The notes under the pieces: generated by a model
Seen by the model: the letters and a program-made list of their open reading frames with translations, nothing else
The model's database searches: none
What the model was told of the DNA's origin: nothing
Shown: positions 17,258-26,161 of the stretch, piece after piece
Position numbering within the stretch: the stretch's first letter is position 1
Layout of the letters: each line of letters opens with the position of its first letter
Made by a program: the position numbers and the translations under genes
Source of the DNA: Cacconaster sp033811195
GTDB taxonomy: Bacteria; Bacteroidota; Bacteroidia; Bacteroidales; UBA932
Length of the DNA: 64,000 bases
Direction: 5' to 3'
Assembly (NCBI GenBank): GCA_033811195.1
Contig: JAPXOZ010000012.1
Location: 1-64,000, forward strand

Positions 17258-18655
17258 TTAGAAATAGAGATCTCTTATACCCTCTTTTACCATATTCAGT
17301 CTTTGTACGACCATGTTTTTTCTCTCACCTGCAGGCATCTTAGCGAGCTCCTTATCAATAAGTTCATATCCCACTTTTTTCGTCTCTTCCGAACTGTAAT
17401 CCTCAAGATACTCAGCAAGGGTGACGATGGCATTAGGGGTGCAGAAATTGCCGATAAATCCGGGAATGGCAAATTCCATGAAATGCTCTCCGGTACGTCC
17501 CAGACGATAGCAAGAGGTACAGAAACTGGGAATATATCCCCTCGTGAGAAGCCATCTGATCACCTGGTCGAGGTCGCGGGTGTCGCCAATTTGGAACTGC
17601 TCCTTGTCGAGTTGCTGCTCATATTCCTCCTTCTGGTAGCCACCGATCTCGAGCTTGGTGCCCGCATCTATCTGGGAAACCCCGAAATCTATCACATCGT
17701 CCCTAACCTGACTGTTCTCTCTGGCAGTCATGATAAGTCCCGTATAAGGTACGCTGAGGCGCAAAATGGCCACCAGCATCTTAAATTGTTCGTCGGTCAC
17801 CCGCCAAGGGAGATCCATCTCAAGTCCGTGGGCGGGCTGGATGCGTGGAAAGCTGATAGTGTGAGGACCTACTCCGTAAGTCTCTTTAAGATGGATTGCG
17901 TGGGCTACGAGTCCCAGCACTTCGAAGCGCCAGTCGTAGAGCCCGAAAAGTGCTCCGATGCCCATATCGTCAATTCCTCCTTCAAATGCACGGTCCATCG
18001 CATGGAGTCGCCACATGTAGTCTCCTTTATGGGTATTTTTCGGGTGTACTCTTGCGTAGGTCTCGCGATGATATGTTTCCTGGAACACCTGATAGGTGCC
18101 GATACCTGCCTCTTTAATTATCTTGTAGCCCTCTATCTCCTGAGGCGCAGCGTTGATATTGACGCGGCGGATCTCTCCATTACCAACTTTTGTCTGGTAA
18201 CAAAGCCTCACGGTATGGGCGATAAATTCCGGTGAATACATCGGGTGTTCTCCGTAGACCAGTATCAAGCGTTTGTGACCGATATTTTCCAGATTAACTA
18301 CCTCGTTTATCAATTCCTGGTCGCTAAGTGTTTTGCGCACTGCGGTGCGGAGCGAACGGCGGAAACCGCAATATTTGCAATCATTGATACAGTGGTTGCC
18401 GATGTAGAGGGGTGCGAAAAGTACAATCCTGTTGCCGTAGATCGCCCTTTTAAGCTCCCTTGCCGTTTCGAAGAGTTCCTGTTTCATCTCTTCAGACTCT
18501 ATTGCGAGCAAATGTGCGCACTCTTCAAGGGTTAGGGGCTCTTTTGCTTTGCTCTTGGCAAAAATAGCCCTTATTGCCTCCTTGTCCTCTTTTGTTTCCC
18601 TTATCAGGGAATGAAGTTGATCTTCATTAATGAAATCAATGTATTTTTTTTCCAT
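17258..18655 (-). CDS. hydG: [FeFe]-hydrogenase H-cluster maturase, radical SAM tyrosine lyase
   Basis: HydG cleaves tyrosine to supply CO and cyanide for the [FeFe]-hydrogenase H-cluster. With the ATG at 18655 the protein has 465 residues, the usual HydG size. The radical-SAM motif CINDCKYC gives Cys89, Cys93 and Cys96. The C-terminal auxiliary cluster motif CX2CX22C is exact (Cys379, Cys382, Cys405), which separates HydG from its relative ThiH. This start overlaps the upstream YihY-family gene by 20 bp; an earlier in-frame start at 18763 would add an unrelated basic leader and overlap far more. No hydE, hydF or hydrogenase gene is in the window. Its place between yihY and the Rsh gene looks like housekeeping packing rather than a hydrogenase cluster. 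Confidence 0.93.
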   Translation of the reverse strand: MEKKYIDFINEDQLHSLIRETKEDKEAIRAIFAKSKAKEPLTLEECAHLLAIESEEMKQELFETARELKRAIYGNRIVLFAPLYIGNHCINDCKYCGFRRSLRTAVRKTLSDQELINEVVNLENIGHKRLILVYGEHPMYSPEFIAHTVRLCYQTKVGNGEIRRVNINAAPQEIEGYKIIKEAGIGTYQVFQETYHRETYARVHPKNTHKGDYMWRLHAMDRAFEGGIDDMGIGALFGLYDWRFEVLGLVAHAIHLKETYGVGPHTISFPRIQPAHGLEMDLPWRVTDEQFKMLVAILRLSVPYTGLIMTARENSQVRDDVIDFGVSQIDAGTKLEIGGYQKEEYEQQLDKEQFQIGDTRDLDQVIRWLLTRGYIPSFCTSCYRLGRTGEHFMEFAIPGFIGNFCTPNAIVTLAEYLEDYSSEETKKVGYELIDKELAKMPAGERKNMVVQRLNMVKEGIRDLYF

Positions 18656-19661
18656 TTTCGATTGTTGTTTTAAAATGTAATTCCGTATTATTTTCGGTTT
18701 CATCACCCTCCTGTATTGCGAGAGGATTAACCGGATGTTCATAATCAACTTGCTGGAATCCATACGAAAGCTGGGATCCGAAGAGGATTACGCCCCAGCA
18801 GAGATTCATCCAGATCATCAGCAGCGGTATCGCTGCGAGCGCTCCATAAACACCGCTAAGTCGTGTGACCATCAACTGTGTATTTAGGTAGAGGTATTGT
18901 ATCGCTACAAATGCCGCTCCGGACACGATGGCACCCTTGATAGCCGAGCTATATCTTACCCTCGTATGGGGAATGAATTTGTAAAGCAGCGAAAATACCA
19001 GTACGGCCACTCCATAGAATACCACCCAGAAAAGGTTGGTGGTAAGAAAACTGAAGGCACCGAGATTCTCGCTGACTGAGGAGAGGAATCTTATATAATA
19101 TCCCCACCCGTATAGGAAGAGTATTATCATAAAAGGAGAGAGCAGTAGAATGGCCAGATAGGCGACTATCCTCTTGCCGATACCTGTATATTCTTTAACC
19201 ATCCAGATGCGGTTGAATGCAGACTCGACATTTATCATCAACCAAATCACCAGCCAGGCAAATGCTCCGAAACTGATCCATCCGAAAGTGCCTTTTTTCG
19301 TAGTAACAAGAATGTTATTGGCAAAGTTGAGAATTGCATCGATCATCTGTGAACTTGTGGGGAAGGCAGAGTAGAGCAGGTCGGAGAGCATCTTGTCCAG
19401 TTTGAATCCACTGGCCACAAATAGTATCAGCGCAACGATTGGAACTATTGCCATTAAACCAAAGTAACTCAAAGCGACGGCTTCACGTGCAATTCTCTGT
19501 CCGGAAAAACCCTTAAAGGTGATAATAAGTGCCTTAAGATAGCGTATGGCCCTTCTGCGGGCCTTCCCAAACTCACTGAAATCGAGTCTCCAGATATCTT
19601 TTGTAATGAACTTAAAGGCAATCCGGTAAAGTTCTTTGATTCTTTGGATAAATAACCTCAT
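18636..19661 (-). CDS. YihY/BrkB-family inner-membrane protein
   Basis: The 341-residue protein has a cytosolic N-terminal stretch (FKGFSGQRIAREAVALSYFGLMAIVPIVALI, in two parts around residues 50-80), about six hydrophobic segments, and the conserved family pattern near YGALAAIPLLMIWMNLCWGVILFG in the last third. Members were once annotated as ribonuclease BN, which is incorrect for this family; their function is not settled. The ATG at 19661 overlaps the ligA stop by 4 bp, and the 3' end overlaps hydG by 20 bp. The C-terminal tail is acidic and probably cytosolic. Confidence 0.85.
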   Translation of the reverse strand: MRLFIQRIKELYRIAFKFITKDIWRLDFSEFGKARRRAIRYLKALIITFKGFSGQRIAREAVALSYFGLMAIVPIVALILFVASGFKLDKMLSDLLYSAFPTSSQMIDAILNFANNILVTTKKGTFGWISFGAFAWLVIWLMINVESAFNRIWMVKEYTGIGKRIVAYLAILLLSPFMIILFLYGWGYYIRFLSSVSENLGAFSFLTTNLFWVVFYGVAVLVFSLLYKFIPHTRVRYSSAIKGAIVSGAAFVAIQYLYLNTQLMVTRLSGVYGALAAIPLLMIWMNLCWGVILFGSQLSYGFQQVDYEHPVNPLAIQEGDETENNTELHFKTTIENGKKIH

Positions 19662-21688
19662 AATGACTCTCCTTCGATTATTTTGAGGAGATCTTCCTCG
19701 GTTATCACTTTGATGCCAAGTTTTTCGGCTCTTCTTAGCTTTTCCGGACCGCTCTTTTCTCCGGTCAGGAGATAGGTGGTCTTTCCGCTGACTGCGCTTA
19801 CATTTTTGCCGCCGTGAGCGGCTATAAGAGCCTTCATCTCTTCGCGTGAAATGGAAAAATTGCCCGAAATCACTATTGTCGTTCCGGCGAGTCGATCGGA
19901 GAGCAGACTCATTTTCTCTTCGGAGAGGGCAAATTGAAGTCCGAAACCGCGTAACTCTTCAATAGTGCGCCTATTGGCTTCATTCGCAAAATATGATACC
20001 ACACTTTCCGCCATTATCTCCCCAAAATCATCTACCTGCATCAAATCTTCCCTAGTAGCGGAAGCCAATGCATCAATGTTGCCGAAAGCATTGGCGGCTA
20101 CCCTGGCGGTTGCTTCACCGATATGCCTTATGCCCAATGCATAGAGTACCCTTGTGAAGGGCACCTGCTTGGATTGCTCAATACTCGAAAGAAGGTTGTC
20201 AACTGATTTCTGCTGCCATCCTTCGAGTCCCAATAGGTCTTCCGCTTTTAGGCGGTATAGATCCGGTAAGGTACGTATCAGCCCCTTGTCATAGAAAAGT
20301 GAGATGGTTGCTTCCCCTGCGAGTATGTCCATAGCCTTGCGGGAGACGAAATGGATAAAGCGCCCCTTTATCTGAGTAGGGCAGCCCTCACTGTTGGGAC
20401 AATAGTGGCGCGCTTGCTCGGGATCTCTCTCCAGTGGAGTGCGGCAATCGGGGCATACCGACGGGAAAAAGGGTTTCTGAACATCAGCATGGCGCTTCGA
20501 AAACTCCACACCGGTAATTTTGGGGATAATCTCGCCTCCCTTCTCCACATACACCATATCTCCGACGCGTATATCCAGCAGCTCCATTTGATCGAAGTTG
20601 TGAAGCGAGGCACGCCTAACAGTGGTGCCTGATAGAGGCACGGGCTCGAGATTGGCCACTGGAGTAATCGCTCCGGTCCTGCCCACTTGATAATCTATGG
20701 AGAGTACCGTGGTAAGTGCCTCTTCGGGCTTAAATTTGAAAGAGGTAGCCCACCGAGGGGATTTGGCCGTATAGCCCAACTGACGCTGAAGGTCGAGCTG
20801 ATTGACTTTGACCACTATGCCGTCAGTGGCGTAGGGAAGGCTTTTTCTACGCTCTTCCCATTCTTCAACATAGTGGATAACTTCCTCAATATTTTTAGCT
20901 TCTATACTGTATTCCGAAACGTGAAACCCCCAGGAAGCTGCTGCTCCAATTGCTTCGCTGTGCGTACCGAATGGAAGATCTTCTCCGAGTAGGTGGTAGA
21001 GGATGCAGTCGAGTCCGCGTTCCTTTACCTGAGAGGGATCCAGCAGTTTGAGGGAGCCGGATGCGGCATTTCTAGGGTTGGCAAAAGGTGTTTCACCGGA
21101 TTCCGTTCTCTCTAAATTAAGGCGGTCGAAAGCTTCATAAGGCATGAAAATCTCGCCTCTGATCTCAAATTCCGCAGGAATATTTTCCCCATGGAGAATG
21201 TGTGGAATGGATTCGATGCTGACAATATTGCGCGAGACATCGTCACCTTTGATACCGTCTCCGCGTGTGATAGCCTGTGCCAGCCTACCCTCGCGGTAGA
21301 TCAGACAAATGGCTGTACCGTCTATCTTTAACTCGCAAGAGTATGAGAAAGGGCCTTGAGCTACATTTGCCACCCTTTGGTGAAATTCGTACAACTCGCT
21401 TTCGTTGTAGGTGTTGCTGAGAGAAAGCATGGGATAACGGTGCTCCACCTGTACAAATCCCTCGTTGGTATCGGTAAGGTCGCTTCCTACCCTGCGGGAA
21501 GGGGAGTCCTCTCTTGCAAATTCGGGAAATCTGGCCTCCAGACCCTGGAGCTCCATCATCAGCATATCATACTCGAAATCGGATATGATAGGAGTGGCGA
21601 GCACATAATAATTGCGGTTGTGCTCTTCGAGTTCACGACGCAATTGCTCTATCCTCTCCTTTGCAAATGATTTAGAAATTTTAGCCAT
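19658..21688 (-). CDS. ligA: NAD-dependent DNA ligase
   Basis: The 676-residue protein has the full LigA layout: an N-terminal Ia domain, the nucleotidyltransferase domain with the KxDG motif (Lys121-Ile-Asp123-Gly) that is adenylated by NAD, an OB fold, a four-Cys zinc finger (CPDCRTPLERD...HYCPNSEGC, about residues 420-445), helix-hairpin-helix repeats, and a C-terminal BRCT domain (LAGTTIVISGNFSISREEM, about residue 600 onward). It seals nicks in replication and repair. It is the first gene of the operon that runs through yihY, hydG, the Rsh gene and the envelope genes. A divergent promoter region separates it from the phosphofructokinase gene. Confidence 0.97.
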   Translation of the reverse strand: MAKISKSFAKERIEQLRRELEEHNRNYYVLATPIISDFEYDMLMMELQGLEARFPEFAREDSPSRRVGSDLTDTNEGFVQVEHRYPMLSLSNTYNESELYEFHQRVANVAQGPFSYSCELKIDGTAICLIYREGRLAQAITRGDGIKGDDVSRNIVSIESIPHILHGENIPAEFEIRGEIFMPYEAFDRLNLERTESGETPFANPRNAASGSLKLLDPSQVKERGLDCILYHLLGEDLPFGTHSEAIGAAASWGFHVSEYSIEAKNIEEVIHYVEEWEERRKSLPYATDGIVVKVNQLDLQRQLGYTAKSPRWATSFKFKPEEALTTVLSIDYQVGRTGAITPVANLEPVPLSGTTVRRASLHNFDQMELLDIRVGDMVYVEKGGEIIPKITGVEFSKRHADVQKPFFPSVCPDCRTPLERDPEQARHYCPNSEGCPTQIKGRFIHFVSRKAMDILAGEATISLFYDKGLIRTLPDLYRLKAEDLLGLEGWQQKSVDNLLSSIEQSKQVPFTRVLYALGIRHIGEATARVAANAFGNIDALASATREDLMQVDDFGEIMAESVVSYFANEANRRTIEELRGFGLQFALSEEKMSLLSDRLAGTTIVISGNFSISREEMKALIAAHGGKNVSAVSGKTTYLLTGEKSGPEKLRRAEKLGIKVITEEDLLKIIEGESL

Positions 21689-21713
21689 ATCCGATTAATT
21701 CGCTAATAACTCA

Positions 21714-21721
21714 CAAAAATA
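21714..21721 (-). promoter_or_regulatory. Putative -7 box for the ligA operon
   Basis: The minus strand reads TATTTTTG (TAnnTTTG), 25 bp upstream of the ligA ATG. It lies back to back with the plus-strand box at 21744-21751. The -33 element is not convincing. Confidence 0.4.
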
Positions 21722-21743
21722 GTACAATTTTGTCAAAAAGTAG

Positions 21744-21751
21744 TACATTTG
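21744..21751 (+). promoter_or_regulatory. Putative -7 box for the phosphofructokinase operon
   Basis: TACATTTG matches TAnnTTTG and lies 28 bp before the ATG at 21780. No clear -33 TTTG at 19-21 bp spacing was found. Confidence 0.42.
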
Positions 21752-21779
21752 CAACCGGAAAAACAAACACATAATTTTT

Positions 21780-23012
21780 ATGAAAGAATCTATCATTATT
21801 TTGACAGGAGGAGGACCCGCTCCGGGAATAAACACGGTTATAGGAAGCATAACAAAAGCATTTTTGGCGAGAGGATACAGGGTACTCGGTCTCCATGGAG
21901 GTTACAAAGGGCTTTTCACTCCCAATCCATCATATACTGAGATAGATTTCGTGATGGCTGATTCGATTTTCAACAGAGGTGGTTCCTACCTTATGATGAG
22001 CCGATACAAGCCCACGGAAAAGGACTATGAAGGAAATTTCAACTATAAGCTGTTTCAAGATAACAATATCAAACTGCTTGTGACAATAGGTGGCGACGAT
22101 ACCGCTTCTACCGCCAACAGGGTGACAAAATTCCTACAGGCGAGAAATTACAAAATCTCCAATATTCATGTGCCGAAGACTATTGACAATGACCTTCCGC
22201 TCCCTCTCAATACACCCACCTTTGGCTATCATTCCGCAAAGGCGGAGGGTACCCGTATCGCTACCACAGTGTATGAGGATGCGAGGACTTCGGGCAACTG
22301 GTTCATCGTAGCTGCGATGGGGCGCTCTGCAGGCCATCTGGCCATCGGCATCGGCTCTTCTTGCCACTATCCTATGATCATAATTCCGGAAATGTTCAAC
22401 AAGTCAAAAATTACAGTTGACAAAATCATCAAGCTCTCAATATCCTCAATTGTGAAGAGAAAATTGATGGGTATTCCATACGGCGGCATAATGATTTCCG
22501 AGGGAGTATTCCACCTTCTCGATGAAGATGAATTGACAGCAACGGGAGTAAAATTTACTTATGATGAGCATGGACATCCGGAACTTGGTAAGATCCCCAA
22601 GGCTCAGCTCTTTAACGATATTCTGGATATTGAGCTAAAAAAGCTTGGAATGAATATAAAGATGCGTCCTATCGAGATAGGCTATGACATCAGATGTCAG
22701 GCTCCTATTTCATACGACCTGCTCTACTGTACCCAGCTTGGTTGCGGAGTTTATGAGCTCTACGTACGCGGCGAATCGGGATGTATGGTTTATGTGGATA
22801 CAATCGGTCGCATCAAGCCCCTTTATCTCAAAGACTTCCAGGATCCTAAGACCGGGAAGATCCCCCCGCGACGTGTGGATATTGAAGGGGACCAGGCACA
22901 GGGTATCTACAAACATATAGTACACTACATCACTCCTGGCGACTATGAGGCAGCGAAGGAGTACCTCAGCAACCCTGAAGAGTACGACTTCCACAAGATT
23001 CTCAATTGGTAG
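21780..23012 (+). CDS. Diphosphate-dependent 6-phosphofructokinase
   Basis: This 410-residue cytosolic enzyme of the PfkA superfamily phosphorylates fructose 6-phosphate in glycolysis. The phosphoryl-donor motif is GGDDT (residues 104-108) instead of the ATP-type GGDGS, and the catalytic loop is PKTIDND (132-138). Asp in place of the second Gly together with Lys in PKT is the known signature of pyrophosphate-using enzymes, so PPi rather than ATP is the likely donor and the step would be reversible. The conserved MGRSAGHLA follows at about residue 180. It overlaps the start of the GH13 gene, so glucan breakdown and glycolysis may be co-expressed. Confidence 0.92.
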   Translation: MKESIIILTGGGPAPGINTVIGSITKAFLARGYRVLGLHGGYKGLFTPNPSYTEIDFVMADSIFNRGGSYLMMSRYKPTEKDYEGNFNYKLFQDNNIKLLVTIGGDDTASTANRVTKFLQARNYKISNIHVPKTIDNDLPLPLNTPTFGYHSAKAEGTRIATTVYEDARTSGNWFIVAAMGRSAGHLAIGIGSSCHYPMIIIPEMFNKSKITVDKIIKLSISSIVKRKLMGIPYGGIMISEGVFHLLDEDELTATGVKFTYDEHGHPELGKIPKAQLFNDILDIELKKLGMNIKMRPIEIGYDIRCQAPISYDLLYCTQLGCGVYELYVRGESGCMVYVDTIGRIKPLYLKDFQDPKTGKIPPRRVDIEGDQAQGIYKHIVHYITPGDYEAAKEYLSNPEEYDFHKILNW

Positions 23013-24499
23013 TGGAGGGTAAGGTTGTAATATACCAGCTGTTATTGAGAGCTTTCGGTAAACGTAAGTATGTTTCCGGAGGCTCTTATGATATTAATGG
23101 CAGCGGTAAGTTCGACGATATCACTGAGCAAGTTCTTAAAAAACTCAAAAAACTCTCTGTAAGTGCCATTTGGTACACAGGAGTAATTTCACACGCCACC
23201 AAGACACATTTTCACGGTATAAAAGATTGCAATGTTTCCATAGTCAAAGGCGAGGCAGGTTCTCCTTATGCCATACGCAATTATTTCGATGTAAATCCGG
23301 CACTGGCCAATAATCACGACAATCGGATGGCGGAGTTTGAGGCACTTGTGCGCCGCACACACAAGGCGGGAATGAAGGTTATCATCGATTTTGTGCCCAA
23401 CCACGTGTTTAGGCAGTACGATACCTATTTCACTCGCGACAATTTCCATATCCTCGACGGACCGCTTGTTCTACCGCAATCTCTCAATTCCGACTATGTC
23501 GAAAATCCCGCCAAGGCCACCGGTAATGATGTGTTTCATACATCTCCCTCAATAAATGACTGGTATGATACCGTCAAACTCAACTATGATAGCCGTAATA
23601 CTTGGATAAAGATGCTCGACGTACTCAAATTTTGGGTTGCAAAGGGGGTGGATGGATTCCGTTGCGATATGGTGGAGATGGTGCCGGCAGAGTTTTTCGG
23701 CTGGGCTTTCAGTGAGATCAAGCGTATCTATCCCAATACATTTTTCATCGCTGAGGTTTACGGTAAGGAGAATTATAGAAAATATTATGAGATCGGTGCT
23801 TTTGACCTCTTGTATGATAAATCGGGCTTCTACGATACTTTGAGAAGCATTATTTGCGATGGTACAAGTACCAGACAGCTTACGGGCGAATGGCAATTTC
23901 TCGGCGATCTGCAACCCCGAATGCTCAATTTTTTAGAAAATCATGATGAGCAGCGTATTGCCTCGGACTTTTTTGCAGGTTCGGGCAGAGCAGCTTTTCC
24001 CGCCCTTGCAGTCGCGTTACTATTCAATAAGGCTCCTTTTATGCTCTATTTCGGGCAGGAGTTCGGTGAAAGAGGTATGGAGAAGGAGGGTTTCAGTGGA
24101 CTGGACGGACGCACTTCAATCTTTGATTACTGTTATGTGCCTTCGATCAGACGCTGGTTGCTCAACCGTTTGACGGTGGATGAAGTGGTAGTTTATAAGG
24201 AGTATTGTCGATTACTGAAGATAGCTACTTCGGATGCGATTTTCGCTCATGGCGAGACTTATGATCTTATGTATGCCAATCCCGATTCGGAACGATTTGA
24301 CGGCAATCTTCAATTTGCTTTTATGCGAGGTTATGATAGCTCCTGTATGCTTGTAGTGGCCAATTTTGAGGATAGGCCGGTAAAGGTCGAAGTCAATATT
24401 CCTGTTGAAGCTTATGCCTTTTTCGGTCTTGCGAAAGAGGGCGAAAAGGTGGAAGTCAAAATAGGTGCAAGAGACTATATGAGAGTAAATTTGGTTTAG
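23006..24499 (+). CDS. Cytosolic GH13 (alpha-amylase family) glycoside hydrolase
   Basis: The protein of about 497 residues carries the four GH13 regions: DFVPNH (I), GFRCDMVEMVP with the nucleophile Asp (II), FIAEVYG with the acid/base Glu (III), and FLENHDE with the transition-state Asp (IV). There is no signal peptide, so it acts on intracellular alpha-glucans or oligosaccharides. The start is unclear. No ATG is near; TTG at 23006 and GTG at 23012 both overlap the phosphofructokinase stop (TAG at 23010-23012), which implies translational coupling. Its own stop TAG at 24497-24499 begins a heptamer array. The exact substrate cannot be told from sequence alone. Confidence 0.88.
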   Translation: MVVEGKVVIYQLLLRAFGKRKYVSGGSYDINGSGKFDDITEQVLKKLKKLSVSAIWYTGVISHATKTHFHGIKDCNVSIVKGEAGSPYAIRNYFDVNPALANNHDNRMAEFEALVRRTHKAGMKVIIDFVPNHVFRQYDTYFTRDNFHILDGPLVLPQSLNSDYVENPAKATGNDVFHTSPSINDWYDTVKLNYDSRNTWIKMLDVLKFWVAKGVDGFRCDMVEMVPAEFFGWAFSEIKRIYPNTFFIAEVYGKENYRKYYEIGAFDLLYDKSGFYDTLRSIICDGTSTRQLTGEWQFLGDLQPRMLNFLENHDEQRIASDFFAGSGRAAFPALAVALLFNKAPFMLYFGQEFGERGMEKEGFSGLDGRTSIFDYCYVPSIRRWLLNRLTVDEVVVYKEYCRLLKIATSDAIFAHGETYDLMYANPDSERFDGNLQFAFMRGYDSSCMLVVANFEDRPVKVEVNIPVEAYAFFGLAKEGEKVEVKIGARDYMRVNLV

Positions 24500-24575
24500 T
24501 TCTGAGTTCTGAGTATGTAGTTCCGAGTTTGTAGTATGTGGTTCTGAGTAAGTTTTTGAGTTTCGAGTTCCGAAT
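24498..24575 (+). repeat. Heptamer array, AGT orientation
   Basis: Starting with the AG of the GH13 stop codon, the sequence reads AGTTCTG, AGTTCTG, AGTATGT, AGTTCCG, AGTTTGT, AGTATGT, GGTTCTG, AGTAAGT and then, after a slip, AGTTTCG and AGTTCCG. It mixes the AGTTCTG and AGTRTGT variants found separately in other arrays, which links them as one family. Confidence 0.9.
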
Positions 24576-24685
24576 AGCTTGCTTTTCATAAGTTTTGAAT
24601 GATTTTATAGTTTAAAATTTGATTTTTGTTGTATTAATTTTTTAGGTATCTTGCATGTTATAAAACTATTATGCTACATTTTCAG

Positions 24686-24744
24686 ACTTCAAATAACATG
24701 AGCGAAGAAAAATTTTGTGTTTTCGAAGCCATGTTATTTGAAGT
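24686..24744. repeat. Hairpin element, copy 1 (second copy at 59150-59209)
   Basis: A perfect 15-bp outer stem (ACTTCAAATAACATG with CATGTTATTTGAAGT) encloses GAAAA/TTTTC and the loop ATTTTGTG. The copy at 59150 has the same stems and loop except that one T-A pair of the outer stem is C-G, a compensatory change. The rest of 24576-24758 is AT-rich with no gene. Confidence 0.85.
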
Positions 24745-24758
24745 ATATTCAGCCAAAT

Positions 24759-24786
24759 ACTACCAACTACACACTAAATACTAACT
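24759..24786 (-). repeat. Short heptamer array, ACT orientation
   Basis: Four clean units ACTACCA, ACTACAC, ACTAAAT and ACTAACT end 13 bp before the ATG at 24800. They face the AGT array at 24498-24575, so the two ends of this intergenic region could pair. Confidence 0.8.
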
Positions 24787-24799
24787 CGCAACAGATATT

Positions 24800-26161
24800 A
24801 TGAAAAGGCTTTTATTGATTTCCGCACTATTTTGCATGCTGGCAAATGTCAGCATTGCCCAGGACATCAAGGGTTACTGGAAAGGTACTTTGAATGTAGG
24901 CACAACTGAGATCGAACTCTGTTTTGACATAAAGGAAGTTGACGCCACGATCTCTGCCACACTTGACATCCCAACTCAAGGAGCGTACGGCATTCCCGTG
25001 ACGTCGATTTCTTTTGAAACGATGAAACTTACAATGGATATTGCACCTCTCAACGCTAAATATGAAGGTACTTTTGTGCTCAATAACATAGTGGGTGAAT
25101 TTACTCAGATGGGCATGTCGTTGCCCCTAACTCTCATTAAGGGGGAAAAAGCGGATAAACCCAAACGACCGCAGGAGCCTAAAGAGCCCTTCCCATACAA
25201 ATCGGAAGAGGTCTTTTTCAAAAACAACAGAGAAGATTTTACTCTTGCAGGTACCTTGACTATTCCCGAAGGAACCGGTCCTTTCCCGGCTACGATCCTG
25301 GTTTCAGGTAGTGGTCCTCAAAATCGTGACGAAGAATTGTCGAACCACAGACCCTTTGCCGTGATTGCAGATTACCTCAGCCGTAACGGTATTGTTGTCC
25401 TAAGATTTGATGATCGCGGAGTAGGTTCTTCCGAGCCCGGCAATCCCGATGCTACCTCCTTTGACCTTTCCTATGATGCCGAGGCGGCATTTGACTATTT
25501 GCTTTCAAGAAAAGAGGTCATTCCTTCACTTTGCGGCATAACCGGCCATAGCGAGGGTGGCTATATCAACTTTATGGTGGCTCAGCGGCGCCCCGATGTG
25601 GCGTTTCTTATTTCTCTCGCAGGTCCTGCCGTAACGGGGGCGGAGATTCTAAAAGTTCAGCAGGCTGAAATTTACAGGGGGATGGGTATGCCCGAGCAGA
25701 TGGTTGAGAGTAATAAGATGATCTCAGAGAACCTTTTCTCCATTATAGAGAAATATGATGCTCCTGATGAGAACTTCCGCAAAGAAGCGCTGAGTTATCT
25801 CGCCTCTGTGGGAATGCCCGATGATGTCGCAATTCCTATGATTGATCAGTACGGTTCACCTTGGTTCTTTTATTTCCTCAAATATGATCCGGCCCCTGCA
25901 ATTAGAGAAGTGACTGTTCCTGCACTGATTCTCAACGGTACGCTTGACAAACAGGTGGTCTCATATCAGAATATACCTGTTTTCCATGAAATAGCTGCTC
26001 AGATCGGTAGGGACAATATGCGTATCGTGGAGCTTGAGGGACTAAACCATCTCTTCCAGCACGCTGAAACCGGTCTTCCCACCGAATATGGAACTATTGA
26101 AGAAACTATTTCAGAAGAGGTTCTAAAACTGATGCTCAATTTTGTAAATTCAATAAAGTGA
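24800..26161 (+). CDS. Secreted alpha/beta-hydrolase
   Basis: The 453-residue protein has a signal peptide (MKRLLLISALFCMLANVSIAQ, cleavage near residue 20) and a beta-rich N-terminal domain (about 25-130, GYWKGTLNVG...). An alpha/beta-hydrolase domain follows, with the oxyanion region GSGPQNRDEE, the nucleophile elbow GHSEGG (Ser near residue 251), an acid in NGTLDKQV and the His in LNHLFQ. It is probably a periplasmic esterase or peptidase-like hydrolase of the S9/dienelactone-hydrolase superfamily; the substrate is not known. Its stop overlaps the next gene's ATG (TGATG). Confidence 0.85.
   Translation: MKRLLLISALFCMLANVSIAQDIKGYWKGTLNVGTTEIELCFDIKEVDATISATLDIPTQGAYGIPVTSISFETMKLTMDIAPLNAKYEGTFVLNNIVGEFTQMGMSLPLTLIKGEKADKPKRPQEPKEPFPYKSEEVFFKNNREDFTLAGTLTIPEGTGPFPATILVSGSGPQNRDEELSNHRPFAVIADYLSRNGIVVLRFDDRGVGSSEPGNPDATSFDLSYDAEAAFDYLLSRKEVIPSLCGITGHSEGGYINFMVAQRRPDVAFLISLAGPAVTGAEILKVQQAEIYRGMGMPEQMVESNKMISENLFSIIEKYDAPDENFRKEALSYLASVGMPDDVAIPMIDQYGSPWFFYFLKYDPAPAIREVTVPALILNGTLDKQVVSYQNIPVFHEIAAQIGRDNMRIVELEGLNHLFQHAETGLPTEYGTIEETISEEVLKLMLNFVNSIK

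Noticed and set aside
17258..18655. ThiH (thiamine tyrosine lyase) as the identity of the radical SAM gene
   Set aside because: The C-terminal CX2CX22C cluster motif is specific to HydG, and no thiamine genes are near.
24212..24589. 125-residue minus-strand frame with NSEL repeats
   Set aside because: It combines antisense GH13 coding sequence and the AGTTCTG heptamers.
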